In this document: piece after piece, positions 16,737 to 26,579 of the stretch | Layout of the letters: each line of letters starts with the position of its first letter | How positions within the stretch are numbered: the first letter of the stretch is position 1 | NCBI RefSeq assembly: GCF_014323725.1 | Contig: NZ_JABVED010000020.1 | Location: forward strand, 27,524-91,523 | DNA length: 64,000 bases | Reading direction: 5' to 3' | Source of the DNA: Actinokineospora xionganensis | Lineage (GTDB): Bacteria > Actinomycetota > Actinomycetes > Mycobacteriales > Pseudonocardiaceae | The notes under the pieces: generated by a model | Told to the model about the DNA's origin: nothing | Seen by the model: the letters and a program-made list of their open reading frames with translations, nothing else | Database searches by the model: none | Made by a program: the position numbers and the translations under genes

Positions 16737-18458
16737 ATGATGAGCACCGCATCCGCCACCCGCACCCAGCTCGCCTTCGACGAGTTGGGAACGCCGCTGC
16801 GCGAGACCACCTTCGTCGTGTTCGACCTGGAGACCACGGGTGGCAGCGCGGAGGCCGACGCGATCACCGAGTTCGGCGCCGTCAAGGTGCGCGGCGGCGA
16901 GGTGATCGGCGAGTTCGCCACCCTGGTCGACCCGGGCCGGGGCATCCCGCCGGAGATCATCGCGCTGACCGGCATCACCGACTCGATGGTCTACACGGCG
17001 CCGAAGCTCGAGGCGGTGCTGCCCGCCTTCCTGGAGTTCGCGGCGGGCTCCGTGCTGGTCGCGCACAACTCCGGGTTCGACGTCGGGTTCATCAAGGCGG
17101 CCTGCCACAGGCTCGGCTACCGGTGGCCGAAACCCGCGGTCGTCTGCACGGTCCGGCTGGGCCGCCGGGTTCTCACCCGGGAGGAAGCGCCAAGCTGCCG
17201 CCTCTCCGCCCTGGCCGCGCTGTTCCGCGCCTCGACCATGCCCAACCACCGCGCCCTGTCCGACGCCCGCGCGACGGTCGACGTGCTGCACGGCCTGCTG
17301 GAGCGAGTGGGTTCGCTCGGCGTGCAGTCGTTGGAAGAGTTGCTCGACTACCTGCCGGAGGTCACGGCCGCTCAGCGCCGCAAGCGCACCCTCGCCGAGG
17401 ACCTGCCGAACGAACCCGGCGTCTACCTGTTCAGAGGACCGTCCGAGGAAGTCCTCTACGTCGGCACCGCCTCAGACCTGAAACGGCGGGTCCGCCAGTA
17501 CTTCACCGCGGGCGAGACCCGACGCCGCCTTCGCGAGATGGTCAGCCTCGCCGTCCGGGTCGACACGGTCACCTGCGCCCACCCGCTGGAGGCGGAGGTA
17601 CGGGAACTGCGGCTGCTGTCGGCCCACAAGCCTGCCTACAACCGGCGGTCCAAGAACGCCCGCAACTCGTGGTGGATCACCCTGACGGAGGAGCCATTCC
17701 CCCGCCTGTCGATCGTGCGACGGGCACGAGATGGCGCCCTGGGACCGTTCCGCAGCAAGCGAATGGCCGACGAGGCATTGCTGGCATTGCAGGATGCGAC
17801 GGGCATTCGCCCCTGCACGGTAAGGATTCCCGCGAAGGCGGCAAGCGCGAGTCCCTGCGCCCTGGCGGAACTGGACCGCTGCGGCGCCCCCTGCGCGGGA
17901 AGGCAGACGGTCGAGCAATACCAGCCGATGGTGCGGGCGGTGGACGGGCTCGTGGCGGGCAGGCACCTGGATCCCTTACGGCTCTTGGAATCCAGATTGG
18001 CCGCACTGTCCACGGAGGAGCGCTTCGAGCAGGCCCGCACCGGCCGCGACCGCATGTCGACGCTGATCCGGGCATTGGACCGAGGACAACGACTCGCCGC
18101 TTTGGCATCGGTTGCCGAACTGGTCGCGGCCCGGCCGGACTCGGCGGGTGGATGGGAGTTCGCGGTGATCAGACACGGCCGACTGGCTTCGGCGGGAGTT
18201 GCTCGGCGAGGGGTGCAGCCGATGCCGGTGGTGGAGAACCTGATCGCCTCAGCGGAAACCGTGATCCCGGGTGAAGGGCCGCTGAGGGGAGCGCCCGCTG
18301 AGGAAGTGGGGGTGGTCTTGCGGTGGCTGGATCGGCCGGGAACTCGGATGGTTCGCTGCACCGCGCCGTGGGCCGAGCCGGCTCAGTGTGCGGCGAGATG
18401 GCGGCCGTGGCTGGATCTCGCTGATCGGGCGAGGGTTTCGCTGGTGGTCCGGGACTGA
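16737..18458 (+). CDS. DEDD 3'-5' exonuclease fused to UvrC-like GIY-YIG domain
   Basis: A 573-aa fusion (Rv2191 type). Residues 25-190 are a DnaQ-like exonuclease with FDLETTGG (DE), HNSGFD and NHRALSDA. Residues 225-310 are a GIY-YIG nuclease (NEPGVYLFRG, VLYVGTA, DLKRRVRQYF, YNRRSKNARN), then UvrC-like CAELDRCGAPCAGR cysteines and a C-terminal helical part. It probably acts in DNA repair, independently of UvrA-UvrB since the C-terminal UvrC nuclease is absent. Two ATGs (16737, 16740) follow TAGCTT with only about five bases between, suggesting a leaderless mRNA; no ribosome site is visible. Confidence 0.92.
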   Translation: MMSTASATRTQLAFDELGTPLRETTFVVFDLETTGGSAEADAITEFGAVKVRGGEVIGEFATLVDPGRGIPPEIIALTGITDSMVYTAPKLEAVLPAFLEFAAGSVLVAHNSGFDVGFIKAACHRLGYRWPKPAVVCTVRLGRRVLTREEAPSCRLSALAALFRASTMPNHRALSDARATVDVLHGLLERVGSLGVQSLEELLDYLPEVTAAQRRKRTLAEDLPNEPGVYLFRGPSEEVLYVGTASDLKRRVRQYFTAGETRRRLREMVSLAVRVDTVTCAHPLEAEVRELRLLSAHKPAYNRRSKNARNSWWITLTEEPFPRLSIVRRARDGALGPFRSKRMADEALLALQDATGIRPCTVRIPAKAASASPCALAELDRCGAPCAGRQTVEQYQPMVRAVDGLVAGRHLDPLRLLESRLAALSTEERFEQARTGRDRMSTLIRALDRGQRLAALASVAELVAARPDSAGGWEFAVIRHGRLASAGVARRGVQPMPVVENLIASAETVIPGEGPLRGAPAEEVGVVLRWLDRPGTRMVRCTAPWAEPAQCAARWRPWLDLADRARVSLVVRD

Positions 18459-18475
18459 CCGGACGCCCGCCCGGC

Positions 18476-18540
18476 CTGGCTTTGGGTGCCTGTGGCGGCC
18501 ATGGTTTGGGTGCTTCGCCGACTCTGGCTTTGGGTGCCTG
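18476..18540. repeat. 17-bp direct repeat pair in the intergenic region
   Basis: CTGGCTTTGGGTGCCTG occurs identically at 18476-18492 and 18524-18540. A weaker copy (ATGGTTTGGGTGCTT) lies between them at about 18501-18515, and GTGGGTGCCTG follows near 18558. Spacing is about 24 bases. I see no gene here. Confidence 0.8.
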
Positions 18541-18571
18541 CGGGCAGTCTTGGGCGTGTGGGTGCCTGTTC

Positions 18572-18710
18572 GGGTGGTGGGCGGATCACCCAACAGGCCG
18601 TTCGATTCCGCCCATCGCGATTCGGGGGTGGTGGGCGGATCACCTGAACAGGCCATTGCGTTGGGCCCCTTGCGTTCGCGGGACGGTCGGCGGATCACCT
18701 GGACAAACCG
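18572..18710. repeat. three imperfect ~30-bp direct repeats
   Basis: The core GGGCGGATCACC, followed by a variable dinucleotide and AACAGGCC or a close variant, occurs near 18579 and 18633; a diverged third copy (GGCGGATCACCTGGACAAAC) is near 18689. They are about 54-56 bases apart. With the 17-bp repeats they fill most of the 370-base gap between the nuclease gene and the YbaB-like gene. No coding region is supported. Confidence 0.75.
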
Positions 18711-18829
18711 CTCGGTTCTGCCGCTTGCGTCAGGGGCGAGACGTTCACGGCTGTTGTGGCAGGCCCGTTGGGTCTACCTGCTGCGTTGCGTTGGGGGTGG
18801 CCCGTGGCCGGCGGTGCCCAGCGGTCAAG

Positions 18830-19255
18830 TCACCACTTGTCTGAGTCGCGGAGTACCACTGGCTCATCGCCGAAGTCTTCATCGTCGCGAGTCGTGGGGC
18901 GCTTGGGGGCGGGTGCGTTCGCCTCCTCCGGTTCCGGCACCGGGATCCGCTGCACCATTTCCGCGTCCCCGCCCAACGGCTGGAAGGCCTGCGCCACCCC
19001 CACCGCCGCGTTCTGGCGGGCCTTGCGGGTCAGCGTGAGGATCTCCGTCGCCAGTTCGTCCGCGGACTTCCGCAGGGCCGAGTCCTCCAGCCTCAAGTCC
19101 AGAAGCGCCCCGGAAGCCGCTACCGTCACCGTCACCGACTCCGAGCGTTCGGTGGCGCCGGCGGCTTCGACGTTCGTCTTGAACTCGGTCGCCTTCTGTT
19201 GCAGGTCGGCCACCTTCGCCTCGAAGTCGGCCAGCCACTCGTCCGGAGTCTGCAC
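18830..19255 (-). CDS. YbaB/EbfC-family nucleoid-associated-like protein
   Basis: A 141-aa protein with the YbaB-type layout: an N-terminal helix (LADFEAKVADLQQKATEFKT), the beta block SVTVTVAASGALLDLRLED, then a second helix with ELATEILTLTRKARQNAA. The C-terminal 50 residues are acidic and unstructured (PVPEPEEANAPAPKRPTT). YbaB proteins dimerise and bind DNA; the variant here belongs to the diverged actinobacterial group sometimes linked to ESX clusters, so function is uncertain. Start GTG 19255 has GGGGAG upstream. Confidence 0.82.
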   Translation of the reverse strand: MQTPDEWLADFEAKVADLQQKATEFKTNVEAAGATERSESVTVTVAASGALLDLRLEDSALRKSADELATEILTLTRKARQNAAVGVAQAFQPLGGDAEMVQRIPVPEPEEANAPAPKRPTTRDDEDFGDEPVVLRDSDKW

Positions 19256-19339
19256 GTGTGTCTCCCCTGTCGTACGGTCGCGTCGAGAGCCTAATGTCTT
19301 CGCCGATTAGGCTCAGCCAAACCGACAAGGGAGAGACGG

Positions 19340-19624
19340 ATGATCACCGCGATCGTGTTGATCCGGGCAGCCACGGACAGCATTCCCGAGACCGCTCAGG
19401 CGATCGCGGACATCGAGGGGGTCGCCGAGGTGTACTCGTGCGCGGGTGACGTCGACCTGGTCGCCATCGTCCGGGTCGCGCAACACGAGGAGTTGGCACA
19501 GCTGATTCCCGACGAGATCAGCAAGGTCGACGGCGTGCTCGACACCGACACCCACATCGCGTTCCGCTCCTACTCCAGCCGCGACACCGACGCCGCCTTC
19601 GACATCGGTGTCGACGAGGGCTAG
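19340..19624 (+). CDS. stand-alone Lrp/AsnC ligand-binding (RAM) domain protein
   Basis: A 94-aa RAM domain without the helix-turn-helix: ITAIVLIRAATDSIPETAQA, GVAEVYSCAGDVDLVAIVRV, and EISKVDGVLDTDTHIAFRSY. RAM domains assemble as beta-sandwich oligomers and bind amino acids; lacking a DNA-binding part, this one would act as a sensor or partner subunit. ATG 19340 follows AAGGGAGAG. Its stop codon overlaps the convergent serine hydrolase stop (CTAG at 19621-19624). Confidence 0.9.
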   Translation: MITAIVLIRAATDSIPETAQAIADIEGVAEVYSCAGDVDLVAIVRVAQHEELAQLIPDEISKVDGVLDTDTHIAFRSYSSRDTDAAFDIGVDEG

Positions 19625-20514
19625 AACCGGCCGTCGAACAGCAGTCGGACGACTTCGCTGACCGTCGTGCGGCCGTCCTCCTGGCGGCCGCGGCCCGCGA
19701 GGTTGTTCATGATCGCCACGGTGTAGCGCTCTTGGGGGCCGACGAAGCCGATGCTGTTCATCACCGAGCCACCCTCCTCGTCCGACCAGCCCGCCTTGAC
19801 CCCGGGCCGGGCAGCCGCGCCCGCCGCCCACACGCCCCACTGCTGGTTCGGGCCGACGGCGCGCATGCGGTCCACGATGGCGGAGCGCTCGGTGTCCGGG
19901 AGGTCCGTCAGGACGTAGCTGACGAGCCGCTCCAGGTCCGTCGTCGTGCACTTCTGGAAGCCCCAGTAGGGGAAGACCTTCCCGAAACCCGGCTGCGGCC
20001 GCAGCGACGTCAGGCCGTAGCCGGGGAAGCCGTGGTTGAACGCCCAGTGGTCCCGCCCGGAGTACCTGGTCCACAGCTCCGTGGCCGACGCGTCGTCGGA
20101 GCTGTGGAGCATGGCGTCGATGGCCGCGTGGTCGGCGGCGGACAGGCGGAGCTTGCCCGAACGCTGACGCGTGTACAGGTCGACGACCATCGCGAGCTTG
20201 ATCGTGGACGCGGTCCACGTCAGGTCCTCGGCGTGCCCGTTGCGCCACGCGGCGCCGGTCACCCGGTCCCGGACGACGATGCCGACGGTGCCCGGTCGCC
20301 CCCGCAGATAGGACTCGACGGCGGCGAAGCGGCCCTGGAAGTCACAGTCGAAACCGGATTCGGGCATGGGGCACGCGGCGTGCGCCGCCTGCACGTGGCT
20401 CGTCACGGGCAGTGTCTCCGAGGTGCTTGATCGGGCGGGTGCACAGGACAGTACGGCGGACACGGCGATTCCGCTCGCGACCCACCGCAGCCATGTCCCA
20501 GACGACCCCAGCAC
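19621..20514 (-). CDS. exported serine hydrolase (beta-lactamase/PBP-like)
   Basis: A 297-aa protein with an export signal (WVASGIAVSAVLSCAPARS; VLSC could be a weak lipobox). The penicillin-binding fold motifs are recognisable: SxxK in TASTIKLAMVV, an SDD/SDN-like HSSDDASATELW, and KAGW in place of KTG near GVKAGWSDEEGG. The deviant third motif argues against efficient beta-lactam hydrolysis; a wall-remodelling carboxypeptidase or esterase is as likely. Start GTG 20514 without an evident ribosome site. It is the last gene before the qcr operon on the same strand, separated from it by a terminator. Confidence 0.82.
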   Translation of the reverse strand: MLGSSGTWLRWVASGIAVSAVLSCAPARSSTSETLPVTSHVQAAHAACPMPESGFDCDFQGRFAAVESYLRGRPGTVGIVVRDRVTGAAWRNGHAEDLTWTASTIKLAMVVDLYTRQRSGKLRLSAADHAAIDAMLHSSDDASATELWTRYSGRDHWAFNHGFPGYGLTSLRPQPGFGKVFPYWGFQKCTTTDLERLVSYVLTDLPDTERSAIVDRMRAVGPNQQWGVWAAGAAARPGVKAGWSDEEGGSVMNSIGFVGPQERYTVAIMNNLAGRGRQEDGRTTVSEVVRLLFDGRF

Positions 20515-20561
20515 CGCGGCAGGCTACCGCGCGCCGCCTTTGAAGATCCCAGGAAACGAAA

Positions 20562-20594
20562 AGGGGCGGCACCCCTGAACCGGGTGCCGCCCCT
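20562..20594 (-). terminator. Rho-independent terminator of the qcr operon
   Basis: Perfect 13-bp stem (20562-20574 with 20582-20594), seven-base loop, 12 bases after the qcrB stop. On the minus strand it is followed by TTTTCGTTTCC, giving a real U-tract. This is the clearest intrinsic terminator in the window. Confidence 0.88.
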
Positions 20595-20605
20595 ACTCGA
20601 CTGAC

Positions 20606-22252
20606 CTAGTGACTCTTCGGCTCCTCGGCCTTGGTCGCCTCGATCTCGGTGTGGCCGTTGTGCTGGGCCGCGCGGGCCCGGGCCAGTGCCGTGGTCTCCT
20701 CGACCGGGTCCGGCGTGAGCCAGGAACCGGCGACGGGCGCGCCCGCCGAGCCGAGCTTGTTCATCTTCTTCGGCACCGCCGCGCCCTGGTACTCCAGCGG
20801 GATCGGGTGGCCGTGGTCGTCCACCGGGCCGAGCGGCTGGTGGATCTCGATGAACTCGCCGTGCGGCAGCCGCTTGATGATGCCGGTCTCGACACCGTGC
20901 TCCAGCACCTCGCGGTCCGAGCGCTGCAGGCCCAGGCAGATGCGGTAGGTGATGAAGTACGCCAGCGGCGGCAGCACCAGCAGACCGATGCGTCCCATCC
21001 AGGTCGTCGCGTTGAGCGAGATGAAGAACTTCTCGGCCAGCACGTCGTTGGCCGCCGACAGCAGCGACACCATGAAGTAGGTGATCGCCATCATGCCGAG
21101 GCTGGTGCGCACGGGAACGTCACGCGGACGCTGCAGCAGGTTGTGGTGCGCGTAGTCCTTGGTGAACCAGCGCTCGATCCACGGGTAGGCCGCCGCGATA
21201 CCGCCGAGCAGCGGCAGACCCAGCTGGAACGGGAAGAACGCCGCCGGGATCGTGTAATCCCCGAGGTAGATCTCCCAGGCGGGCCAGAGTCGGATCAACC
21301 CGTCGGTCCAGCCCATGTACCAGTCGGGCACCGTGCCCGCGGAGATGTGCGCCGCGTTGAACGGTCCGAAGTTCCAAATCGGGTTGATCTGGAACAGGCC
21401 GCCCAGGGCCGCGGTGACGCCGACGACGACGGCCATGAACGCGCCGCCCTTGACCGCGAACACCGGCATGATCCGGACGCCGACGACGTTGGTCTCCTTG
21501 CGCCGCACGCCCGGGAACTGGGTGTGCTTCTGGTACCAGACCAGGGCGAGGTGAACGCCGATGAGCGCGAGCAGGATGCCCGGCAGCAGCAGGATGTGGA
21601 CCGTGTAGAGGCGCGGCACGATGTCCTCGCCCGGGAACTCGCTGCCGAAGAGCAGCCAGTGCACCCAGGTGCCCACGACCGGCAGCGACAGCAGCAGGCC
21701 GGACATGATGCGCAGACCCGCGCCGGAGAGCAGGTCGTCGGGGAGCGAGTAGCCCGCGAAGCCCTCGAACGCGCCGAGCAGGAACAGCAGCACGCCGATG
21801 ACCCAGTTGACCTCACGCGGGCGCCGGAAGGCGCCGGTGAAGAAGACACGGAACATGTGGCAGACGATGGCCGCCATGAACAACAGGGCCGCCCAGTGGT
21901 GGACCTGCCGGGCGAACAGACCGCCGCGCACGTCGAAGGAGATGATCAGCGTCGACTCGTAGGCCCGCGACATCTCCAGGCCACGCAGGTTGACGAACGA
22001 ACCCTCGTAGACGACCTCCTGCATGGAGGGGTCGAAGAACAGCGCCAGGTAGGTGCCCGAGAGCAGCAGCACGATGAAGCTGTAGAGCGCGATCTCACCG
22101 AGCAGGAACGACCAGTGCGTCGGGAAGACCTTGTTCATCTGGTGGCGCATGCCCTTGGCCAGGTGATAACGGTCATCCGCCCACTTGGCCGCACCACCCG
22201 CGGCACGTGAGGCGGCTGAGTTGGCCTTGGTGGGAGTTGTGATTGCGCTCAT
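20606..22252 (-). CDS. qcrB: cytochrome bc1 complex cytochrome b subunit
   Basis: A 548-aa membrane protein, the quinol-oxidising heme b subunit of the actinobacterial bcc-aa3 supercomplex. The N-terminal region holds helices with the paired heme-ligand histidines ([28 protein letters not shown] and [10 protein letters not shown]), the PEWY-equivalent loop, and an extended C-terminus (about 120 residues, [19 protein letters not shown]) seen only in actinobacteria. Start ATG 22252 overlaps the qcrA stop (ATGA). It ends the qcrCAB operon. This subunit is the known target of Q203-type inhibitors in mycobacteria. Confidence 0.96.
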   Translation of the reverse strand: MSAITTPTKANSAASRAAGGAAKWADDRYHLAKGMRHQMNKVFPTHWSFLLGEIALYSFIVLLLSGTYLALFFDPSMQEVVYEGSFVNLRGLEMSRAYESTLIISFDVRGGLFARQVHHWAALLFMAAIVCHMFRVFFTGAFRRPREVNWVIGVLLFLLGAFEGFAGYSLPDDLLSGAGLRIMSGLLLSLPVVGTWVHWLLFGSEFPGEDIVPRLYTVHILLLPGILLALIGVHLALVWYQKHTQFPGVRRKETNVVGVRIMPVFAVKGGAFMAVVVGVTAALGGLFQINPIWNFGPFNAAHISAGTVPDWYMGWTDGLIRLWPAWEIYLGDYTIPAAFFPFQLGLPLLGGIAAAYPWIERWFTKDYAHHNLLQRPRDVPVRTSLGMMAITYFMVSLLSAANDVLAEKFFISLNATTWMGRIGLLVLPPLAYFITYRICLGLQRSDREVLEHGVETGIIKRLPHGEFIEIHQPLGPVDDHGHPIPLEYQGAAVPKKMNKLGSAGAPVAGSWLTPDPVEETTALARARAAQHNGHTEIEATKAEEPKSH

Positions 22253-23385
22253 GACTTCCGCTCCCAGAATGCGGGCCCGACCGGCTCGATGAAATCGCTC
22301 CTGGCAATAAAGTAACCCGTCTCCTCATCAACCGCGATGGGCAACTGGGCCAGCTTGCGCGTCGCCGGACCGAAGATGGGCTTGGCGTAGGCCAGCGCGT
22401 CGAACTGCGACTGGTGGCACGGGCACAGGATCCGGTTCGTGGCGTCCTCGTACAGCGAGGTCGGGCAGCCCAGGTGGCTGCAGATCTTCGTGTACGCGTA
22501 GTAGTCGCCGTAGTTGAAGTCTTCCTGGCCCTGGTGCTTGACGACCTTGCGGCCGTCCTCGGAGCGCAGGCGGATCAGCATGACCGGGTTGTCCGAGCGC
22601 TTGAGCGCCTTGGACAGCGCGTGCTCGTCCTCGCGCTCCGACTCGCGGAACGGGAACACCGTTTCCATAGCGCCCGCGGACAGGTCTTCGGGACGAACCA
22701 GGGAGACCTCGTGCGCGTGGCCGGTGGCGCGGCGCAGGAAGACCTTCTCGCCCGGCTTGTCGTGCTTCCAGCCGGTGTGCCACAGCGAGTCCTTGGACTC
22801 GGTCTGCGCCCACGGGTCGCGGACCAGGCCGCCGAGGGCGAACACGCCGATGCCCAGGCCCATCGCGCCCGCGCCGAGGCCGGCGGAGCGCTTGATCAGC
22901 GAACGGCGGGCAATGGTGCTGCGGTCACCCGCGTCGGCGAGTTCGGCGAGGATCGTCGCCTTGTCCAGCTCCGAGGAGCCGCTGTCGTTGCGCTGCTGGA
23001 CCGCGACCTCGTGCGGGATGAACTTCTTCGTGTACATCAGCGCGCCGATGCCGACCGCCAGGACCGACAGGCCCAGGGTCGCGCCGAGCAGCGGGGTGAA
23101 CAGCGAGTACGCGAAGTAGCCGTCCGTGTTCGGGGCGGTATAAGCGTGCGGCCAGAAGAGGAACACACCGATGAAGGCGAACCCGGCGAGCGCCGCGATA
23201 AGGAACCAGAGAGCGACAGCGCGCTCGGCGCGCTTCTCCGCGCGCGTGCCCTTGACCGGCCACGGGTCCGGGTACTCGACCAGTTCGACGCCGTCGAGCT
23301 TGGCGCCGAGCTTGACCAGGTCGTCCCGGGACATCTGGGCCAGCTCTTCGTCGCTGGGCAGGTCCTGGGGGGTGTTCGAACTCAT
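22249..23385 (-). CDS. qcrA: cytochrome bc1 complex Rieske iron-sulfur subunit
   Basis: A protein of about 378 aa with three transmembrane helices before the Rieske domain, as in actinobacteria. The 2Fe-2S ligands are in [13 protein letters not shown] (CxH) and [11 protein letters not shown] (CxxH), with the disulfide cysteines present. ATG 23385 overlaps the qcrC stop by four bases (ATGA); upstream codons lie inside qcrC. Transfers electrons from quinol to the QcrC hemes on the outer face of the membrane. Confidence 0.95.
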   Translation of the reverse strand: MSSNTPQDLPSDEELAQMSRDDLVKLGAKLDGVELVEYPDPWPVKGTRAEKRAERAVALWFLIAALAGFAFIGVFLFWPHAYTAPNTDGYFAYSLFTPLLGATLGLSVLAVGIGALMYTKKFIPHEVAVQQRNDSGSSELDKATILAELADAGDRSTIARRSLIKRSAGLGAGAMGLGIGVFALGGLVRDPWAQTESKDSLWHTGWKHDKPGEKVFLRRATGHAHEVSLVRPEDLSAGAMETVFPFRESEREDEHALSKALKRSDNPVMLIRLRSEDGRKVVKHQGQEDFNYGDYYAYTKICSHLGCPTSLYEDATNRILCPCHQSQFDALAYAKPIFGPATRKLAQLPIAVDEETGYFIARSDFIEPVGPAFWERKS

Positions 23386-24179
23386 GACTTCGCCCCAATC
23401 CAAAGGGTGATGCCGACCAGGGCCGCCATACCCACGATGAATGCGATCAGGCCTTCGGACTGCGGACCAAGGCCGCCGATCGGGTTGCCGCCCGGGTTGT
23501 TGTTCCCGTCGGTCACCGACTTCACGTAGGCGATGATGTCTTTCTTCTCAGCCGGGCTGAGCTGGCGGTCGGAGAACGTCGGCATGTTCTGCGGGCCGAC
23601 GAGCATCGCCGCGTAGATCTCGGTCTCGGAGACACCATCCAGCTTGGGCGCGAACTTGCCCGAGGACAGGGCGCCGCCGCGGCCGGTGAAGTTGTGACAG
23701 GAGGCGCAGTTGAGCCGGAACAGCTCGCCACCGCGGGCCGGGTTGTCGCCGACGAGCTGCTTGCCCGACTCCTCGGGCAGAGTGGTGCCGCCGCCCTTGG
23801 ACTGGATGAACGCCATCAGGGCGTCGATGTCCTCGGGGCTCAGCTTCGCGGGCTTGCGCTCGATCTGCGCTTCCTGCCGCGTCGCGGGCATGCGGCCCGT
23901 CGCGGTCTGGAAATACACCGACGCCTCGCCGACGCCGATGAGGGCGGGGCCGCGGTCGGTGACGCCTTCGAGGTTCGTGCCGTGGCAGCTGATGCAGGTG
24001 TTGTTGTAGACCTGCTCACCCCTGCGCAGCGCGGCCGGGTCGCCCTGGGCCTGTGCGACCTGCGGCTGCGGCGCGAGCGCCGAGTACAGCAGGCCGAGCG
24101 TCATCAGCGCGAAGCCGAGCGCCAGCAGGCCCGCGATGCGCCTGCGGCCCTTGGTGTGGCTCCGTTGTTTCTTGGTCAT
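23382..24179 (-). CDS. qcrC: cytochrome bc1 complex diheme cytochrome c subunit
   Basis: A 265-aa membrane-anchored diheme cytochrome c. N-terminal signal/anchor (IAGLLALGFALMTLGLLYSA), two heme c sites CISCH and CASCH in tandem cytochrome domains, each with a downstream Met ligand (GRMPAT, NMPTF), and a C-terminal transmembrane helix (IAFIVGMAALVGITLWIG). The fused diheme QcrC replaces soluble cytochrome c in actinobacteria and delivers electrons directly to the aa3 oxidase. It follows ctaE by 59 bases. Confidence 0.96.
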   Translation of the reverse strand: MTKKQRSHTKGRRRIAGLLALGFALMTLGLLYSALAPQPQVAQAQGDPAALRRGEQVYNNTCISCHGTNLEGVTDRGPALIGVGEASVYFQTATGRMPATRQEAQIERKPAKLSPEDIDALMAFIQSKGGGTTLPEESGKQLVGDNPARGGELFRLNCASCHNFTGRGGALSSGKFAPKLDGVSETEIYAAMLVGPQNMPTFSDRQLSPAEKKDIIAYVKSVTDGNNNPGGNPIGGLGPQSEGLIAFIVGMAALVGITLWIGAKS

Positions 24180-24238
24180 TTAAGCGGCAACCCTTGCTGT
24201 CAGTGCGGGCTCGGCGAAGCTGTGGTGGTTGGCGGCCA

Positions 24239-24868
24239 TCACGGCACCAGGTAGATGACCGCGAACAGTCCGATCCACACGATGTCGACGAAGTGCCAGT
24301 AGTACGAGACCACGATCGCCGACGTGGCCTGGGCCGGGGTGAACTTGCTCAGCCGCGTCCTGATCAGCAGGTACACGAACGCGACGAGACCGCCGATGAC
24401 GTGCAGACCGTGGAACCCGGTGGTCAGGTAGAACACGGTGCCGAAGCCGCCGGAGGGGATGGTGACACCCTCCTGCACGAGCTGCCAGTACTCGTAGGCC
24501 TGACCGCCCACGAAGATCGCACCCATGATCAGCGTCAGGATGTACCACCGGCGCAGGCCGAACACGTCGCCCCGCTCGGCGGCGAACACGCCGAGCTGAC
24601 AGGTGAACGACGACGCCACCAGGATGATGGTGAACGGCAGCGCGAAGGGCAGGTTCAGATGGATCGGCTCACCGCCCGCCTCAAGCGGCGGGGGCCAGTG
24701 TCCGGTCGCGTTCTGCGCCTTGACGGTGAAGAACATCGCGAACAGGCCGGCGAAGAACATGAGCTCGCTGGACAGCCACACGATGGTGCCGACGCTGACC
24801 ATGTTCGGCCGGTTCAGCGAATGCACACGCTGACCAATGGAGGGCGCTGCTGTTGTCACGCGACGCAT
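24239..24868 (-). CDS. ctaE: cytochrome c oxidase subunit III
   Basis: About 209 aa, with five or more transmembrane helices and the subunit III signature [17 protein letters not shown] plus [10 protein letters not shown] and [14 protein letters not shown]. It resembles M. tuberculosis CtaE through its whole length. I chose ATG 24868; GTG 24859 is also possible, and no ribosome site is visible. Further upstream the frame stays open but does not resemble the family. First gene of the ctaE-qcrC-qcrA-qcrB operon, divergent from the receiver-like gene. Confidence 0.95.
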   Translation of the reverse strand: MRRVTTAAPSIGQRVHSLNRPNMVSVGTIVWLSSELMFFAGLFAMFFTVKAQNATGHWPPPLEAGGEPIHLNLPFALPFTIILVASSFTCQLGVFAAERGDVFGLRRWYILTLIMGAIFVGGQAYEYWQLVQEGVTIPSGGFGTVFYLTTGFHGLHVIGGLVAFVYLLIRTRLSKFTPAQATSAIVVSYYWHFVDIVWIGLFAVIYLVP

Positions 24869-25097
24869 TATGTCGTGCGTGTGACCGCCATGCCGTATCG
24901 GGTCCACGGCGGGTCGCACGTCGTGCCGGTCACACCTTGACGATCGCGTGCGCGCGAGGCCCCAAACCGGCGAACCAACGGCGATTCGTGCGAAAAACCG
25001 CACGTGGGGGCCCAGTTGGACGCCTTGGGCCAGGCCCGGAAGTGAGACCGATAACATCGTGTCCACCAGCACCTGGCCTAGCGAAGGACCCCAGCGC

Positions 25098-25523
25098 ATG
25101 AGCACGCAGCCACTGAAGATCCTGGTGTTCAGCCACCGCCCCGAGGTCCGGGAGACCATCGTCACAGCCATCGGCCGACGCCCGGCGGCGGATATCGGCC
25201 GCGTCGCGTATGTCGAGGTCGGCACCGTGGCGGAGGTGCTGATGGAGATGGACGGTGTCGGAACCTCCGGTGGAGACATCGATCTCGCCATCCTCGACGG
25301 CGAATCACAGCCCACCGGTGGCATCGGTCTTTGCCGCCAGCTCAAGAACGAGATCGACGAGTGCCCGCCGATCGTCATCGCGGTCCGTCGCAAGGACGAC
25401 CGCTGGCTGGCCACCTGGTCGCAGGCCGACGCGGTGGTCGTGCACCCGCTCGACCCGCTGACCGCCGCCGAGACGGTCGCCGATGTGCTGCGCTCGAAGC
25501 GCCTTCCCGTCGCGCGTGGTTGA
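25098..25523 (+). CDS. receiver-like (CheY-fold) protein coupled to trpD
   Basis: A 141-aa single-domain protein resembling a response-regulator receiver: [15 protein letters not shown], a central [18 protein letters not shown] with a candidate phospho-Asp, and the C-terminal [18 protein letters not shown]. The acidic pair normally after beta1 is replaced by SHR and the usual Lys after beta5 is HPLDP, so ordinary phosphorylation is doubtful. No output domain or kinase is nearby. Start ATG 25098. Its stop is one base before trpD, so the two are co-translated. Confidence 0.82.
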   Translation: MSTQPLKILVFSHRPEVRETIVTAIGRRPAADIGRVAYVEVGTVAEVLMEMDGVGTSGGDIDLAILDGESQPTGGIGLCRQLKNEIDECPPIVIAVRRKDDRWLATWSQADAVVVHPLDPLTAAETVADVLRSKRLPVARG

Positions 25524-25524
25524 C

Positions 25525-26565
25525 ATGACCGCCCGCACCTGGCCCCGCCTGCTCAACCAGCTGATCGACCGGGTCGACCTCGCCGCCGAGGACACCACCT
25601 GGGCGATGAACGAGATCATGTCCGGCAGCGCGACCCCGTCGCAGATCGCCGGGTTCGCGATCGGCCTGCGCGCCAAGGGTGAGACGGCCGCCGAGATCGC
25701 GGGCATGGCCGAAGGCATGCTGGCGCACGCCAAGCTCGTCCATGTCGGGGGCAACGCCGTCGACGTGGTCGGCACCGGCGGCGATCAGGCCCACACCGTG
25801 AACATCTCCACGATGAGCGCCCTGGTCACCGCCGCGGCGGGGGTGCCGGTGGCCAAGCACGGCAACCGGTCGGCCTCGTCGCAGTGCGGGACCGCGGACG
25901 TCCTCGAGGAACTCGGTGTCGCGATCGAGCTCTCCCCCGACGCCGTCGCCACCTGCGTGCGCGAGGTCGGCATCGGATTCTGCTTCGCTCCCGCGTTCCA
26001 CCCGGCACTGCGGTTCGCCGGCCCGACCCGGCGTGAGCTGGGGGTCCCCACGGCGTTCAACGTGCTCGGGCCCCTGACGAACCCCGCTCGGCCGACGGCG
26101 GGCCTGGTGGGCTGCGCGAACGCCCGGATGGCGCCGATCGTGGCCGAGGTGTTCGCCCGGCGCGGCGCGAGCGTGCTGGTCGTGCGCGGCGACGACAACC
26201 TCGACGAGATCACCACGACCACCACCACCTCGGTGTGGGTGGTCAGCGGCGGCAAGGTGCGGGAGGACCGGATCGACCCGGCGAAGCTGGGGATCGCGGC
26301 CGCCGAGCCGCGGGATCTGCGGGGCGGCGACGCCGCGCACAACGCCCAGGTGATCCGAGATCTGGTGGCCGGGAAGACCGGCCCGGTCCGCGACGCCGTC
26401 GTGCTCAACGCGGCGGGTGCCATCGCGGCGTTCCGCGGGCTGTCCGCCGACGTGCACGCCGATCTGGAGGCGGCCATCGGGCAGGCCACGCTCGCCTTGG
26501 ACTCAGGAGCCGCGAGCACCCTGCTGGACCGCTGGACCGTGCGGTCGACAGAGCTGGCGGGCTGA
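25525..26565 (+). CDS. trpD: anthranilate phosphoribosyltransferase
   Basis: A 346-aa enzyme that joins anthranilate to PRPP in tryptophan synthesis. It has the GTGGD PRPP loop ([16 protein letters not shown]), [21 protein letters not shown] and [15 protein letters not shown] 25525 starts one base after the receiver-like gene's stop; an upstream in-frame ATG lies inside that gene. It is not with other trp genes, as in mycobacteria (Rv2192c). A strong hairpin follows. Confidence 0.95.
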   Translation: MTARTWPRLLNQLIDRVDLAAEDTTWAMNEIMSGSATPSQIAGFAIGLRAKGETAAEIAGMAEGMLAHAKLVHVGGNAVDVVGTGGDQAHTVNISTMSALVTAAAGVPVAKHGNRSASSQCGTADVLEELGVAIELSPDAVATCVREVGIGFCFAPAFHPALRFAGPTRRELGVPTAFNVLGPLTNPARPTAGLVGCANARMAPIVAEVFARRGASVLVVRGDDNLDEITTTTTTSVWVVSGGKVREDRIDPAKLGIAAAEPRDLRGGDAAHNAQVIRDLVAGKTGPVRDAVVLNAAGAIAAFRGLSADVHADLEAAIGQATLALDSGAASTLLDRWTVRSTELAG

Positions 26566-26579
26566 GCACCCCCGACAAC

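Noticed and set aside
18572..18710. CRISPR-like array
   Set aside because: Repeats are imperfect, only three copies, with no cas genes nearby.
18388..19038. Long plus-strand frame across the repeat region
   Set aside because: Overlaps the end of the nuclease gene and the YbaB-like gene on the other strand; repeats explain its open reading.
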